This document shows, piece by piece, positions 16,516-25,354 of a stretch of 59,792 bases of DNA. The notes beneath the pieces are model-generated. The model had not been told where the DNA came from, did not search any database, and saw only the letters and a program-made list of their open reading frames with translations. The stretch comes from an uncultured Opitutaceae bacterium. Lineage in GTDB: Bacteria; Verrucomicrobiota; Verrucomicrobiia; Opitutales; Opitutaceae. A program made the position numbers and the translations under genes. Each line of letters begins with the position of its first letter. Positions within the stretch are counted from its first letter, which is position 1. The stretch spans positions 1-59,792 of the forward strand of contig CAIYUN010000040.1 in the NCBI GenBank assembly GCA_903929355.1, read 5' to 3'.

Positions 16516-17343
16516 ATGGCCCGCAAAAAATCAGCCGCCCACCACGGCGGGGCTTGGAAAGTGGCCTACGCCGATTTCGTCACGGCCATGATGGCACTGT
16601 TCATGGTGCTGTGGATCTGCTCGCAGGACAAGGAGATCCTGATCTCGACCTCGCGCTACTTCCAATCGCCGTTCAAATCCCCGCTCGATGCCAAGTCTGG
16701 CCTGCTCCAGTTTGACTCCAACAAGCCGGCCAACTCCACGGGCAGCAGTGACAAGAGTGGTGGCTCGGCCTCGGCCAGCACGGATGCCAAAAGCATCGAC
16801 CTGCAATACCTCAATTCCGTCGCCAAAGATGTCTTCCGCATGCTCAATCTGGACGAGAGCCTGTCCGACAAACCGGTGGATGTGCAGGTGACCAGCGACG
16901 GGCTGCGCGTCACGCTCTTCGACCGTGCCACCAAGCCATTTTTTGAGGGCAATGGGACCCATTTCACCCCCTGGGGAAATTTTGTGCTGCAAAGCATGGC
17001 CTGGCTCATCGACCGCAACGGGTTCAATGTCGTGATCGAGGGTCACACCAAGCACGGCCAGGATTTCGGACGGGACGATTACAACGGCTGGGATCTTTCC
17101 GCCGACCGGGCCAACGCCGCCCGCCGGACCCTGACCCACTACGCCGTGGCCGACCGGTTGATCGAGCGGGTCACCGGCTATGCCGACACCCATCCCCTGC
17201 CGATGACGCCGCCCGAGGACGACTCCAACCAGCGCATCACCCTCAGCCTGCGGGTTGGCCAGCACAACCCGGCGCCCAAAGCAGCGGGGCCGGCCGGGCC
17301 CGTGCCCGGCGCATCACCCCACCCGGCGGCCCCCTCTCCATGA
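16516..17343 (+). CDS. motB: Flagellar stator protein MotB
   Basis: A 275-aa protein: a short basic N-terminus, one membrane helix holding the ion-carrying aspartate (WKVAYADFVTAMMALFMVLW), a Ser-rich plug/linker, and an OmpA-like peptidoglycan-binding domain (VVIEGHTKHG, LSADRANAARRTL). It anchors the stator to the cell wall. A Pro/Ala-rich tail ends the protein and its stop overlaps the next start (ATGA). Confidence 0.95.
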   Translation: MARKKSAAHHGGAWKVAYADFVTAMMALFMVLWICSQDKEILISTSRYFQSPFKSPLDAKSGLLQFDSNKPANSTGSSDKSGGSASASTDAKSIDLQYLNSVAKDVFRMLNLDESLSDKPVDVQVTSDGLRVTLFDRATKPFFEGNGTHFTPWGNFVLQSMAWLIDRNGFNVVIEGHTKHGQDFGRDDYNGWDLSADRANAARRTLTHYAVADRLIERVTGYADTHPLPMTPPEDDSNQRITLSLRVGQHNPAPKAAGPAGPVPGASPHPAAPSP

Positions 17344-17594
17344 AATCATTCCTTTCCGACCGCCCCAGAATTGCGACACCGGTGTTGATCCACGAGCATC
17401 CGGCCGGCTCCGCCAAACTCGATGTCATGCTCCGCGGATCGAAGTCCCCTGTTCCGGGTGCAAGTGGCGGGGCGGGGGCGGGAAACGCCTCGCAGGTCGA
17501 GTGCGTCCGTCAGGGGGACAAAATCACCCGGCTCATTGTCACTTGCGGCTGCGGGGAGAGGATAGAAATTGACTGCCTTTACGCCGTCACCTGA
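17340..17594 (+). CDS. Small cysteine-containing protein coupled to motB
   Basis: An 84-aa protein with a C-terminal beta-strand pattern KITRLIVTCGCGERIEIDCLY containing Cys69, Cys71 and Cys79, which could bind a metal. The start overlaps the motB stop (ATGA), so it is translated with the stator genes. I do not recognise the family, but the compact Cys motif argues for a real protein. A c-di-GMP or motor accessory role is possible but unsupported. Confidence 0.65.
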   Translation: MKSFLSDRPRIATPVLIHEHPAGSAKLDVMLRGSKSPVPGASGGAGAGNASQVECVRQGDKITRLIVTCGCGERIEIDCLYAVT

Positions 17595-17842
17595 TCGGCT
17601 CCCGACAGAAAACGGGACCGCCTGAGCATGGGTTGCAAGGCCAGCGGGGTGGAGCTGTGCGCCGACGGGGGGTTGTCGCGCCAGGTGCCTTTCCGCCAGC
17701 ACACCGCTGGGGCGGTGACACCGGTCGGACCCGGGAGGACCAGGCTGGCGATTCCCTTGGGCAAATCCTGCCGCTGGTGGTCGGCTAACATGAGCATCGG
17801 ATTCAAGAAATCGTATAGACAAGGAGTACAACGACATACGAT

Positions 17843-17863
17843 TCTTGGCATATCTGATGCTAG
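17843..17863 (+). promoter_or_regulatory. Sigma-54-type promoter upstream of flgF
   Basis: CTTGGCATATCTGATGCTAG has GG at 17847-17848 and GC at 17859-17860 with exact N10 spacing. It repeats the TTGGCA-N7-TGCTA pattern of the flhB promoter. The predicted start site is at about 17872, one base before the GTG of flgF, so the transcript would be essentially leaderless. The 250 bp upstream (17595-17842) hold no gene and could carry enhancer sites. Confidence 0.72.
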
Positions 17864-17872
17864 ATTTGAGGT

Positions 17873-18625
17873 GTGAACATCGGTCTCTATCAAAACGCCT
17901 CCTCGCTCAATGCCCTTGAGCGTTGGCAGGATGCGGTGTCGCAAAACATCACCTCAAGCCAGGTCACCGGTTACAAGCGCCGCACCGTTCAGGTCAGCGG
18001 GGTCAATGCGGGGGAGATGCTCTACGATCCCACCATGCGGGCCAATCAGGGCGAAGGTCTGCCGGCGGTTTCGCCGCAGACGCGTTTTGGCATCTCCTTT
18101 ATCTCCGGGGAGAATCAGCCGACGGGTCGCGAGCTCGATTTCGCGATCTCCGGGGATGGTTTCTTTGCCTTTCGCACGCCCGACGGCCAGACTGCCTACA
18201 CCCGGGCCGGGCAGTTCGACGTGCAGGCCGACCATACGCTCGTCACGGCGGGCGGCATGCCGGTGTTGAGTGACAGCGGCAATCCGATCCAACTCCAGGC
18301 GGCGCAAGGCCGCAGTCTGGTGGTCAACGGGGACGGCACGATCCGCCAGGGTGACGCGGTGGTGGGCCACATCGGGGTGTTCAAGGCCGGGCAGCTTTCC
18401 CAGCTTTCGTCCCTCTCCGCCGGCACCTTCAGCGCCGGACCGGCGGCGGACATGAAACCCGTCGATTCCCCCGCGATCCAGCAGGGCTACCTCGAGGCCA
18501 GCAACATCGCCCCGCTCCGCGAGATGGTGGATTTGGTCAACATCTCCCGGGCCTATGAGGCCAACCAAAAATTGATCCAAAGCCGCGACGACGCGATGCA
18601 GAAAACCCTGGACGCGCTGTCCTGA
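17873..18625 (+). CDS. flgF: Flagellar proximal rod protein FlgF
   Basis: A 250-aa rod protein of the FlgE/F/G family. N-terminal NIGLYQNASSLNALERWQDAVSQNITSSQVTGYKRR and C-terminal REMVDLVNISRAYEANQKLIQS are the paired helices that build the rod's coiled-coil core. It is shorter than and precedes flgG, which identifies it as flgF rather than the hook protein. GTG start at 17873, directly at the predicted sigma-54 transcription start. Confidence 0.88.
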   Translation: MNIGLYQNASSLNALERWQDAVSQNITSSQVTGYKRRTVQVSGVNAGEMLYDPTMRANQGEGLPAVSPQTRFGISFISGENQPTGRELDFAISGDGFFAFRTPDGQTAYTRAGQFDVQADHTLVTAGGMPVLSDSGNPIQLQAAQGRSLVVNGDGTIRQGDAVVGHIGVFKAGQLSQLSSLSAGTFSAGPAADMKPVDSPAIQQGYLEASNIAPLREMVDLVNISRAYEANQKLIQSRDDAMQKTLDALS

Positions 18626-18640
18626 CCCACTCCTCCCACC

Positions 18641-19423
18641 ATGAATCTTTCCCTATATTCCGCCGCCACCGGCATGGAGGCGCAGCAGCTCAACCTGAAC
18701 AACATTGCGAACAACCTCGCGAATGTGAACACCGTCGGGTTCAAACGCAGCAAGATCGAGTTTCAGGATCTGCTTTATCAGAAGCCCAAAAACGCCGGCT
18801 CCGAGTCCGGCGGGGGCAACCTGGTTCCCACCGGCATCGAAATTGGCAACGGTTCCCGCGTCGCCGCCACCTCGAAGGATTTCACCCAGGGCCAGCTCAC
18901 CAACACCGGGGCGCAACTGGACCTGGCCGTCCAGGGTGAGGGTTTTTTCGAGGTGCAGCGGCCCGACGGCACGACCGCCTACACGCGCGATGGCTCCTTC
19001 AAGGTGAACGCCAGCGGGCAGGTGGTCACGACCGACGGCCAGCCCGTGCTCAGCGGCTTCCAGGCGGTGCCGGCCGGCACCACCAACATCAGCATCTCCC
19101 AGGGCGGGCAGGTGACCTATCAGACGACCTCGGGGAACACCACCTTCCAACTGACCCTGGCCCGTTTTGCCAATCCCAGCGGCCTGGGCAGCCTCGGCGG
19201 CAATCTCTATTCCGAAAACGCCGCCAGCGGCCCACCCGAAACCGGCCAGCCCAATGCCCAAGGCTTCGGCAGCGTCATGCAGGGCTACACGGAGACCTCC
19301 AACGTCAATATCGTGGAGGAGATGGTCAACCTCATCGTGGCCCAGCGGGCCTACGAGGTGAACAGCAAGGCCATCCAAGCCTCCGATGAGATGCTCCAAA
19401 ACATCAACCAGTTGAAGCGCTGA
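18641..19423 (+). CDS. flgG: Flagellar distal rod protein FlgG
   Basis: A 260-aa protein. MNLSLYSAATGMEAQQLNLNNIANNLANVNTVGFKRSKIEFQDLLYQ (only partly quoted here as NNIANNLANVNT and FQDLLYQ) and the C-terminal TSNVNIVEEMVNLIVAQRAY are hallmarks of FlgG. It forms the distal rod that crosses the peptidoglycan and P/L rings. Fifteen bp after flgF. Confidence 0.95.
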   Translation: MNLSLYSAATGMEAQQLNLNNIANNLANVNTVGFKRSKIEFQDLLYQKPKNAGSESGGGNLVPTGIEIGNGSRVAATSKDFTQGQLTNTGAQLDLAVQGEGFFEVQRPDGTTAYTRDGSFKVNASGQVVTTDGQPVLSGFQAVPAGTTNISISQGGQVTYQTTSGNTTFQLTLARFANPSGLGSLGGNLYSENAASGPPETGQPNAQGFGSVMQGYTETSNVNIVEEMVNLIVAQRAYEVNSKAIQASDEMLQNINQLKR

Positions 19424-19427
19424 AGCC

Positions 19428-20225
19428 ATGTCACATCTTAAACTCTTGCTGGTGGGGATGCTGCTTGCCGTCCGCGCAATGCCGGCGGCGGACAATTTGG
19501 CCCCGGTCCCGCCCGCGCCCGTGGCCGCGCCCCCGGTGATCGTGGTGGCGGAGACCGCAACCCCGACCCCGACGCCGCCGGTCAGGGCTGGCAGCGCGCC
19601 GGGCAATCCGGCGGCGGACGATTCCTGGCTGGCCGCGCTGACGGCCTTGCTCATGGAGCACTACCAGCCGGCGGGTGAGCTCGTGCTCTCCTTTGCCCGG
19701 CCCCGCCCGGCGGCGGCCCCCGCCGATGCGACGCTGGCGCTGGCCAGCTGCCCGACCGAACTGGCCCCGCAGATTCTGGTCAACGTCCGGGCTTCGGACG
19801 CCACGGGCCGCGTCACGGAATGTCTCCTGGTCGTGCACGCGGAGCTTTGGCGCAACGGGTGGACTTTGCGGGAGCCGGCCGCCAACGGCGATCCGGTCCG
19901 CGTCGGCGGTCTCGACCTCCGTCGTTACGACGCGTTGCGCGATCACGATGCGCTCGCGGTCGACCCCTCGCTGGACCTCGACTTTGCCCGCAACGTCCCG
20001 GCCGGACGCCTGCTCACCTGGCACGACGTCGTCCGTCGGCCGCTCGTGCACCGTGGACAGCCGGTGGAGGTGCTGGCCATGGACGGCGCGCTGACCGTGA
20101 CCCTGCGCGCGCTTTCACTCCAGGACGCCGCCCGCGGCGAGCCGGTGCGCGTGCGCAATCTGGACACCAATAAAGAATTTACGGCGGTCGTCACCGCCGA
20201 TGCCAAGGCTGTCGTCAGCTTTTAA
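19428..20225 (+). CDS. flgA: Flagellar P-ring assembly chaperone FlgA
   Basis: A 265-aa exported protein with a signal peptide (about residues 1-21), a Pro-rich linker and a C-terminal SAF/FlgA domain: PAGRLLTWHDVVRRPLVHRGQ followed by RGEPVRVRNLDTNKEFTAVV. FlgA assists P-ring (FlgI) polymerisation in the periplasm. It lies just before flgH and flgI, as expected for its substrate. Confidence 0.9.
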   Translation: MSHLKLLLVGMLLAVRAMPAADNLAPVPPAPVAAPPVIVVAETATPTPTPPVRAGSAPGNPAADDSWLAALTALLMEHYQPAGELVLSFARPRPAAAPADATLALASCPTELAPQILVNVRASDATGRVTECLLVVHAELWRNGWTLREPAANGDPVRVGGLDLRRYDALRDHDALAVDPSLDLDFARNVPAGRLLTWHDVVRRPLVHRGQPVEVLAMDGALTVTLRALSLQDAARGEPVRVRNLDTNKEFTAVVTADAKAVVSF

Positions 20226-20240
20226 GGATCCGCCCACACC

Positions 20241-20861
20241 ATGAAATCCAACCTGCTCCTCCCTTCCTTCCTCGTCGCGGCCCTCGCGTTGCCGCTGGCC
20301 GCCGACTCGCTCTGGACCAGCGCCGGCGCGCGTGAACAAAGTCTGGCCAGCGACATCAAAGCCTCGCGGGTCGGGGACATCCTGACCATCGTCGTCTCGG
20401 AAAACGCGGCCCAGACTTCCTCCCAGTCCAAAAGCACCAACAATGCCTCGTCCGTGAACGCCTCGGTCAGCCAGTTCCTTTTTCCCGCTTCCGCGAGTCC
20501 GCTCGGGACCATCCGGGGACAGCTGCCCGGCACCAACTTTGGGAATACCAGCACCTTTTCCGGCGGAGGGGCTGTCAACAACACCCAGTCCGTCACCGCC
20601 AGCGCCGCCGTGCTGGTCACGGATGTGCTCCCCAATGGCAATCTGGTCATCGCCGGCGTGCGCCGCCTGACGTTTGCGGGTGAGACGCAGACGGTCGTGC
20701 TGCACGGGCTGGTCCGCCCGGCTGACATTGTCAGCGGCAACTCGGTCATCTCCTCCAACGTCGCGGACGCGCGCATCGAGTTCCTGTCCGACGGGAATAT
20801 CACCGAGGCTGAAAAACGCGGGTGGCTGACGAACCTTTACGACAAGCTGCGTCCCTTTTGA
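20241..20861 (+). CDS. flgH: Flagellar L-ring protein FlgH, without a lipobox cysteine
   Basis: A 206-aa protein. SLWTSAGAREQSLASDIKASRVGDILTIVVSE and the C-terminal DARIEFLSDGNITEAEKRGWL are conserved in FlgH, which forms the outer-membrane ring. FlgH is normally a lipoprotein. Here the leader ends ALALPLAADSLW with no cysteine, so cleavage by signal peptidase I is expected. Confidence 0.92.
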   Translation: MKSNLLLPSFLVAALALPLAADSLWTSAGAREQSLASDIKASRVGDILTIVVSENAAQTSSQSKSTNNASSVNASVSQFLFPASASPLGTIRGQLPGTNFGNTSTFSGGGAVNNTQSVTASAAVLVTDVLPNGNLVIAGVRRLTFAGETQTVVLHGLVRPADIVSGNSVISSNVADARIEFLSDGNITEAEKRGWLTNLYDKLRPF

Positions 20862-20895
20862 GGCGGCCGCAGGAATTTCCCTCCAGACTATTTCC

Positions 20896-22014
20896 ATGCA
20901 TTTTGGCCTAAAACCGTTTCGGCTGCTCCTGGCTTTCAGCCTTCAGCTTTCAGCCTTCAGCCTTTTGTTGCCGGCCGCCCGGGTCAAGGACCTCGCGCAG
21001 GTCGAGGGCAGCCGGGACAATCAGCTGGTGGGCTATGGCATTGTCGTCGGTTTGGCCGGTGATGGCGACTCCAACGCCCAGACCACGCTCCAATCCGTTG
21101 CCAACATTCTCCAGCGCAATGGCCTCACCATCGATCCCACCCAGATCAAGTCGAAGAATGTCGCCGCCGTGATGCTGACCGCCGACATCGCCGCCTTCAT
21201 CAAGTCGGGGAGCCGCATCGATGTCACGGTCTCCTCCATGGGTGACGCCAAATCGCTCCAGGGCGGCATTCTCCTGCAAACCCCACTGTTGGGTGCCGAC
21301 AACCGGGTCTATGCGGTCGCGCAAGGGGCCATCGCCGTGGGCGGATTTCTGGGCGGCACCGGGGGCGGAGGCGGCGCCACGGTCCAAAAAAACCACCCGA
21401 CGGTGGGCATTATCAGCAACGGGGCCATCGTCGAGCGCGAGATTCACGCGTCGTTTTTTCAGGACGGGCGCATCGCCCTGTCATTGCACAACCCGGACTT
21501 CACCTCGTCCGCCCGGATGGCCCTGGCCATCAACAAGGCCTATCCGCTGGCCGTGGCCGCCGCCCGCGATGCCGCGACGGTTGACCTCAAAATCCCGCCA
21601 AGCTACGCCGGCCGTGAGGTGGATTTCCTCGCCGATCTCGGCACGGTCAGCGTCACGCCGGACACCATGGCCCGGATCGTGATCAACGAGCGCACCGGGA
21701 CCATCGTCGCGACGGCGCCCGTCAGCCTTTCGCAGGTGGCGATCAGCCACGGTTCGCTGACCATCACCATCGCCAACACCCTCACGGCCTCCCAGCCCAA
21801 CCCGGTGAGCGGGGGGCAGACGGCGATCGTCCCCAGCACCCAGACGGACATCAAGGAGTCAAAGGGCAGCTTCACGATCATCAACGAGGCCTCCTCGGTG
21901 GAACGCCTGGCCGCCGCGCTGAACGCCCTTGGTGTGAGCACGCGCGACATGATGTCCATCTTCCAAACCCTGAAGAGTTCCGGCGCGCTCCAGGCCGAGC
22001 TGATCATCAACTGA
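20896..22014 (+). CDS. flgI: Flagellar P-ring protein FlgI
   Basis: A 372-aa periplasmic ring protein. VKDLAQVEGSRDNQLVGYGIVVGL and GDAKSLQGGILLQTPLLGADN are diagnostic, and the C-terminal VERLAAALNALGVSTRDMM closes the family. Its signal peptide (about residues 1-28) contains AFSLQLSAFSL, encoded by four 7-bp tandem repeats at 20935-20962. Thirty-four bp after flgH. Confidence 0.95.
   Translation: MHFGLKPFRLLLAFSLQLSAFSLLLPAARVKDLAQVEGSRDNQLVGYGIVVGLAGDGDSNAQTTLQSVANILQRNGLTIDPTQIKSKNVAAVMLTADIAAFIKSGSRIDVTVSSMGDAKSLQGGILLQTPLLGADNRVYAVAQGAIAVGGFLGGTGGGGGATVQKNHPTVGIISNGAIVEREIHASFFQDGRIALSLHNPDFTSSARMALAINKAYPLAVAAARDAATVDLKIPPSYAGREVDFLADLGTVSVTPDTMARIVINERTGTIVATAPVSLSQVAISHGSLTITIANTLTASQPNPVSGGQTAIVPSTQTDIKESKGSFTIINEASSVERLAAALNALGVSTRDMMSIFQTLKSSGALQAELIIN
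20935..20962. repeat. Heptanucleotide tandem repeat (TTCAGCY x4) in the flgI signal peptide
   Basis: Four units, TTCAGCC, TTCAGCT, TTCAGCC, TTCAGCC, encode the hydrophobic core of the FlgI signal peptide. The count of four units leaves the frame correct; a gain or loss of one would kill flgI expression. Confidence 0.9.
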
Positions 22015-22021
22015 TCCCCCC

Positions 22022-22453
22022 ATGACGAGTTCACCCATCAGTGCCATCGGCGGAGTGCCACCCCCGTCCCTGCGACCGCTGCAGGCTCTGGCCGGCGGGG
22101 CCGCGGTCAAACCGGCGGCCACGGACGAAGCCGGTCGCGCCGCCCAGCAATTTGAGGCCATCCTGCTGCGTCAATTCCTGGCTCCCGCCATTCAACCCAT
22201 GATGGGGGGAAATTCCGTGGACGGCAGCGACGGCGGCAAGGGCGGCTCCGGCGGGGCGGCCGGGGGGGTGTACAGCTTCCTGCTCACCGATGTGCTCGCC
22301 AACGCCATGAGCAAGGGCGGGGGACTGGGCCTTGCGGGAGTCCTCAAGCGGCAGTTTTCGAAAAACATTGTGGCGGCGCCGGCAGCCGGTTCGGCGGCCG
22401 GCCCCCACCCCCCCACGACCAAGCTCACCCTGCCCCCGGGCCTGCTCCCATGA
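22022..22453 (+). CDS. flgJ: Rod-binding protein FlgJ (N-terminal domain only)
   Basis: A 143-aa protein with the rod-binding segment AAQQFEAILLRQFLAPAIQPMM and VYSFLLTDVLANAMSKGGGLGLA. The muramidase domain of the long FlgJ is absent, as in many phyla, so another enzyme must open the peptidoglycan for the rod. Follows flgI by 7 bp and overlaps the flgN-like gene. Confidence 0.85.
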   Translation: MTSSPISAIGGVPPPSLRPLQALAGGAAVKPAATDEAGRAAQQFEAILLRQFLAPAIQPMMGGNSVDGSDGGKGGSGGAAGGVYSFLLTDVLANAMSKGGGLGLAGVLKRQFSKNIVAAPAAGSAAGPHPPTTKLTLPPGLLP

Positions 22454-22950
22454 ACGCCTCCCCTGCTTTTATCCCCTTGGTGGATCTGCTCCGGACCGAA
22501 CTGGCCGGCTATGGCGGGCTCCTGGCGCTTTTCGATCAGCAACAGGACCAGCTCTGGCGCCGGGAACTCCAGCCGATGGTGGATACCTCGACCGTGTTGG
22601 AAACCCTCGCGGCCGAGGTTGCCCGGCACCGGGCGGACCGTGAAGCCTGGCTGGCCGCCTTTGCGCAGGAGCACGCGCGGCCGCCGGACAGCACTTTTCA
22701 AGAGCTGCTGCCCCTTTTTCCCCCTGACCAGCAATCCCTGCTCGTCGCGCTGGTGAAGGAGATCAACCATCTGCTGCACCGCGTCCGCCGCCGGGCGCGG
22801 CAGAACCATACCATCCTGGCGCGCACCGTGCAGCTTCATCGCGATGCCCTCGCGATCCTGATGCCCGGTCGTCGCCCCCGCACTTATGCGGCCAACGGCC
22901 GGGTGGGCTCGGTCGTCGCCCCCGCCTTGAGCCTCCGCGTTGCCGGCTGA
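22450..22950 (+). CDS. flgN: FlgN-like export chaperone
   Basis: A 166-aa, mostly helical protein placed between flgJ and flgK, where flgN belongs. LRTELAGYGGLLALFDQQQDQLWRREL and LVALVKEINHLLHRVRRRARQNHTILARTV fit the FlgN pattern of long helices with a conserved Asn near the C-terminus. FlgN guards the hook-filament junction proteins FlgK and FlgL, both encoded next. ATGA overlap with flgJ. Confidence 0.78.
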   Translation: MNASPAFIPLVDLLRTELAGYGGLLALFDQQQDQLWRRELQPMVDTSTVLETLAAEVARHRADREAWLAAFAQEHARPPDSTFQELLPLFPPDQQSLLVALVKEINHLLHRVRRRARQNHTILARTVQLHRDALAILMPGRRPRTYAANGRVGSVVAPALSLRVAG

Positions 22951-22993
22951 ATGTGGTCCCGCCTCGCCGACTCCCACGCTTCCTCTCCCTTTC

Positions 22994-24394
22994 ATGTCCG
23001 GTCTCTACTCCATCCTCCGTACGGCCACCACCGCCCTTAACGCGGAGTCGCTGGGCTTGCAGGTTTCCGGCAACAATCTGGCGAACGTCAACAGCCCGGG
23101 TTATGCGGAGGAGACCGTGGCGACCAGCGACCATGGCACCGGAAATCCGGGGGACTCCACGGCGTCGGTGCAGCAGCAGCGCGACGCCCTCCTCGACCAG
23201 CAGGTGGTGACCGAGACCGCGCTCACCGCCAGTCTCACCGCCCAGACCAACCTCAACGCCCAGGTCCAGGCCGCGCTGGGTGAGAACATCGGCTCGACCG
23301 CGGCGAGCTCGTCCAGCGCCACGGCGACCGGCAGCGGCCTGGGCAATGACCTCAGCGCTTTCTTCAATGGCTTCCAGGCGCTCGCCGCCGCGCCCACCGA
23401 TTCCGGGGCGCGCCAGGCCGCACTGCAGGGGGCCGACACCCTCGCCCGGGATTTCAACAGCACCGACCGCCAACTGGGCCAGATCCAGGCCAACCTCGGC
23501 ACGCAGCTCACCGGCGACACGGGTGACATCAACACCCTCCTCACCGATGTCGCCAACCTCAACACGCAGATCAGCCGCGCCGAATTTGGCGCCCCCGGCA
23601 CGGCCGTCAGCCTCCGCGACCAGCGGCAGGCGGATCTGGAGCAGCTCGCCGGCAAGATCAGTGTGCAAACCAGTCCCTCCGGCGGGGCGGCCGGGCAGAT
23701 TGATGTCACCGTGACCGGTGCCGGCGGTTCGCCGGTCACGCTGGTCAGCGGGGGCCAAGTCACCAATCCGGTGACGTTTGGCGTCGCCGGGCTGACCGCT
23801 GGCGTGTCGGCCACCCTTCTCGCGCCCGCCGGTGGGGAGGTGGCGGGCTTGCTCACGGCCAATGGCACGGTGCAGTCGCTGCGCGACCAGCTGACCCATC
23901 TCGCCGCCCAGGTGGTGACTTCGGTGAACACCACCTATAATCCGACCGGGACCACCGGCGATTTGTTTCAGGCCACGGCGGGCAGCGAGGCCGCCACCAT
24001 GGCGGTGACACCCGGCCTGACCGCCGCGGGGCTCACCGTCTCCGGCACCGCCAACCCGGGGGACAACACCATCGCGATCGCGGTGGCCGCCCTGGGATCG
24101 CAAGCCTTCGCCACGGCGGGCGGCGATCAGATTGACGGCACCTTCGCCTCCAATTATGCGGGGGTGGTGGAGCACCTCGGCAACATTGTCGCCACGGCCA
24201 ACCACGAGCTCGATGACCAGACCAAATTCCAGTCCCTCGTGACCCAGCAGCGCGCCAGCGTCAGCGGGGTGTCCCTCGATCAGGAGCTCACCAGCGTCAT
24301 GGCCTATGAGCGCGCCTACCAAGCTTCCTCGCAGGTTGTCTCCATTGTGGATAGCCTGCTTAACACCGTCATTACCGGCATGCTGGGTAACTGA
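22994..24394 (+). CDS. flgK: Hook-filament junction protein FlgK (HAP1)
   Basis: A 466-aa protein. The N-terminus MSGLYSILRTATTALNAESLGLQVSGNNLANVNSPGYAEE (seen as SGNNLANVNSPGYAEE) and the C-terminus SGVSLDQELTSVMAYERAYQASSQVVSIVDSLL are typical of FlgK. It joins hook and filament. Start at 22994; the longer frame from 22940 lacks the family start. No SD sequence precedes it. Confidence 0.93.
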   Translation: MSGLYSILRTATTALNAESLGLQVSGNNLANVNSPGYAEETVATSDHGTGNPGDSTASVQQQRDALLDQQVVTETALTASLTAQTNLNAQVQAALGENIGSTAASSSSATATGSGLGNDLSAFFNGFQALAAAPTDSGARQAALQGADTLARDFNSTDRQLGQIQANLGTQLTGDTGDINTLLTDVANLNTQISRAEFGAPGTAVSLRDQRQADLEQLAGKISVQTSPSGGAAGQIDVTVTGAGGSPVTLVSGGQVTNPVTFGVAGLTAGVSATLLAPAGGEVAGLLTANGTVQSLRDQLTHLAAQVVTSVNTTYNPTGTTGDLFQATAGSEAATMAVTPGLTAAGLTVSGTANPGDNTIAIAVAALGSQAFATAGGDQIDGTFASNYAGVVEHLGNIVATANHELDDQTKFQSLVTQQRASVSGVSLDQELTSVMAYERAYQASSQVVSIVDSLLNTVITGMLGN

Positions 24395-24423
24395 TGCCGC
24401 CTGATTTCAAATCCTGACCTCCC

Positions 24424-25323
24424 ATGCGCATCACCACCGCCGGAATGAACACCGACCTGATTGGGCAGCTGCAATCGCTCGAAACCCAGCAGAACACCTT
24501 GCAGACGCAGGTTTCGACCGGCCAGCGCGTCTCCCAACCCGGCGACGATCCCCGGGCGGTCAGCCAGGTGGTCGCCGCCCAGATGGAACAGAGCGCCCTC
24601 ACGCAGGACGGGCTCAACGCCAACGTTGCCCTGACGGACTCGCAAAACACCTCCGCCGGACTGGCGCAGTTCAAATCGCTTGCCGACAGCGCGAGCCAGC
24701 TGGCCGTCACGGCCACCGGACCCAACGGGGCCCAGGCAATGAAGGCCGTCGCGTTGCAGGTGAACCAGCTGCTCGAGCAGGCGGTGAACGCGGGCAACGC
24801 CACCAGCGGGGGGAACTATCTTTTTGCCGGCACCGCCGTCACCACTCAGCCTTTTTCCGTCATCCGTGATCCCACCACCGGCCAGATCACGTCGGTGGCT
24901 TACATCGGCTCCTCCGCCAACGCCAGTGTCCCCTTGGGTGATGGGACCGCGGTTCAGCCCTCCACTGACGCAGCCACCAATGCCGGCCTCGCCACCTTCA
25001 TGGGCCAGCTGGTGACGCTCCGCAACAGCCTGCAGGCTGGCGACGCGACCACCGCCCAGGCGACCGCCGCGCCGCTGGCGGATTCGGACGATGTGATCGT
25101 GGGCGCCATCGGCGACCAGGCCGCAGTCCAGTCGCGGATCCAGATTGTGCAGACCAAGGAACAGGCCCAATTGACCAATCTCGGCCAGCAGATCTCCAAT
25201 GAGACCGCCGTGGACATGCCCACCGCCATCACCAAGCTCAACCTGACGAGCGAGGCCTACCAGGCCGCCCTCGAGTCGGCCGCCAAGTTTATGAACGTTT
25301 CCCTTCTCAACTACATCCACTGA
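24424..25323 (+). CDS. flgL: Hook-filament junction protein FlgL (HAP3)
   Basis: A 299-aa flagellin-like protein. MRITTAGMNTDLIGQLQSLETQQNTLQTQVSTGQRVSQPGDDP is the FlgL N-terminus (key parts STGQRVSQPGDDP), and TKLNLTSEAYQAALESAAKFMNVSLLNYI the C-terminus. It completes the hook-filament junction after FlgK. Lies 29 bp after flgK. Confidence 0.92.
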   Translation: MRITTAGMNTDLIGQLQSLETQQNTLQTQVSTGQRVSQPGDDPRAVSQVVAAQMEQSALTQDGLNANVALTDSQNTSAGLAQFKSLADSASQLAVTATGPNGAQAMKAVALQVNQLLEQAVNAGNATSGGNYLFAGTAVTTQPFSVIRDPTTGQITSVAYIGSSANASVPLGDGTAVQPSTDAATNAGLATFMGQLVTLRNSLQAGDATTAQATAAPLADSDDVIVGAIGDQAAVQSRIQIVQTKEQAQLTNLGQQISNETAVDMPTAITKLNLTSEAYQAALESAAKFMNVSLLNYIH

Positions 25324-25354
25324 TCGTCGCACTTTTCTCCAACCCATCACACCC

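Noticed and set aside
17595-17842. Possible c-di-GMP (GEMM) riboswitch upstream of flgF
   Set aside because: Pieces such as GGGTTGCAAGGCC recall the motif, but the AGGGCAAACC half and the paired stems cannot be drawn, and the predicted transcript starts downstream of it.
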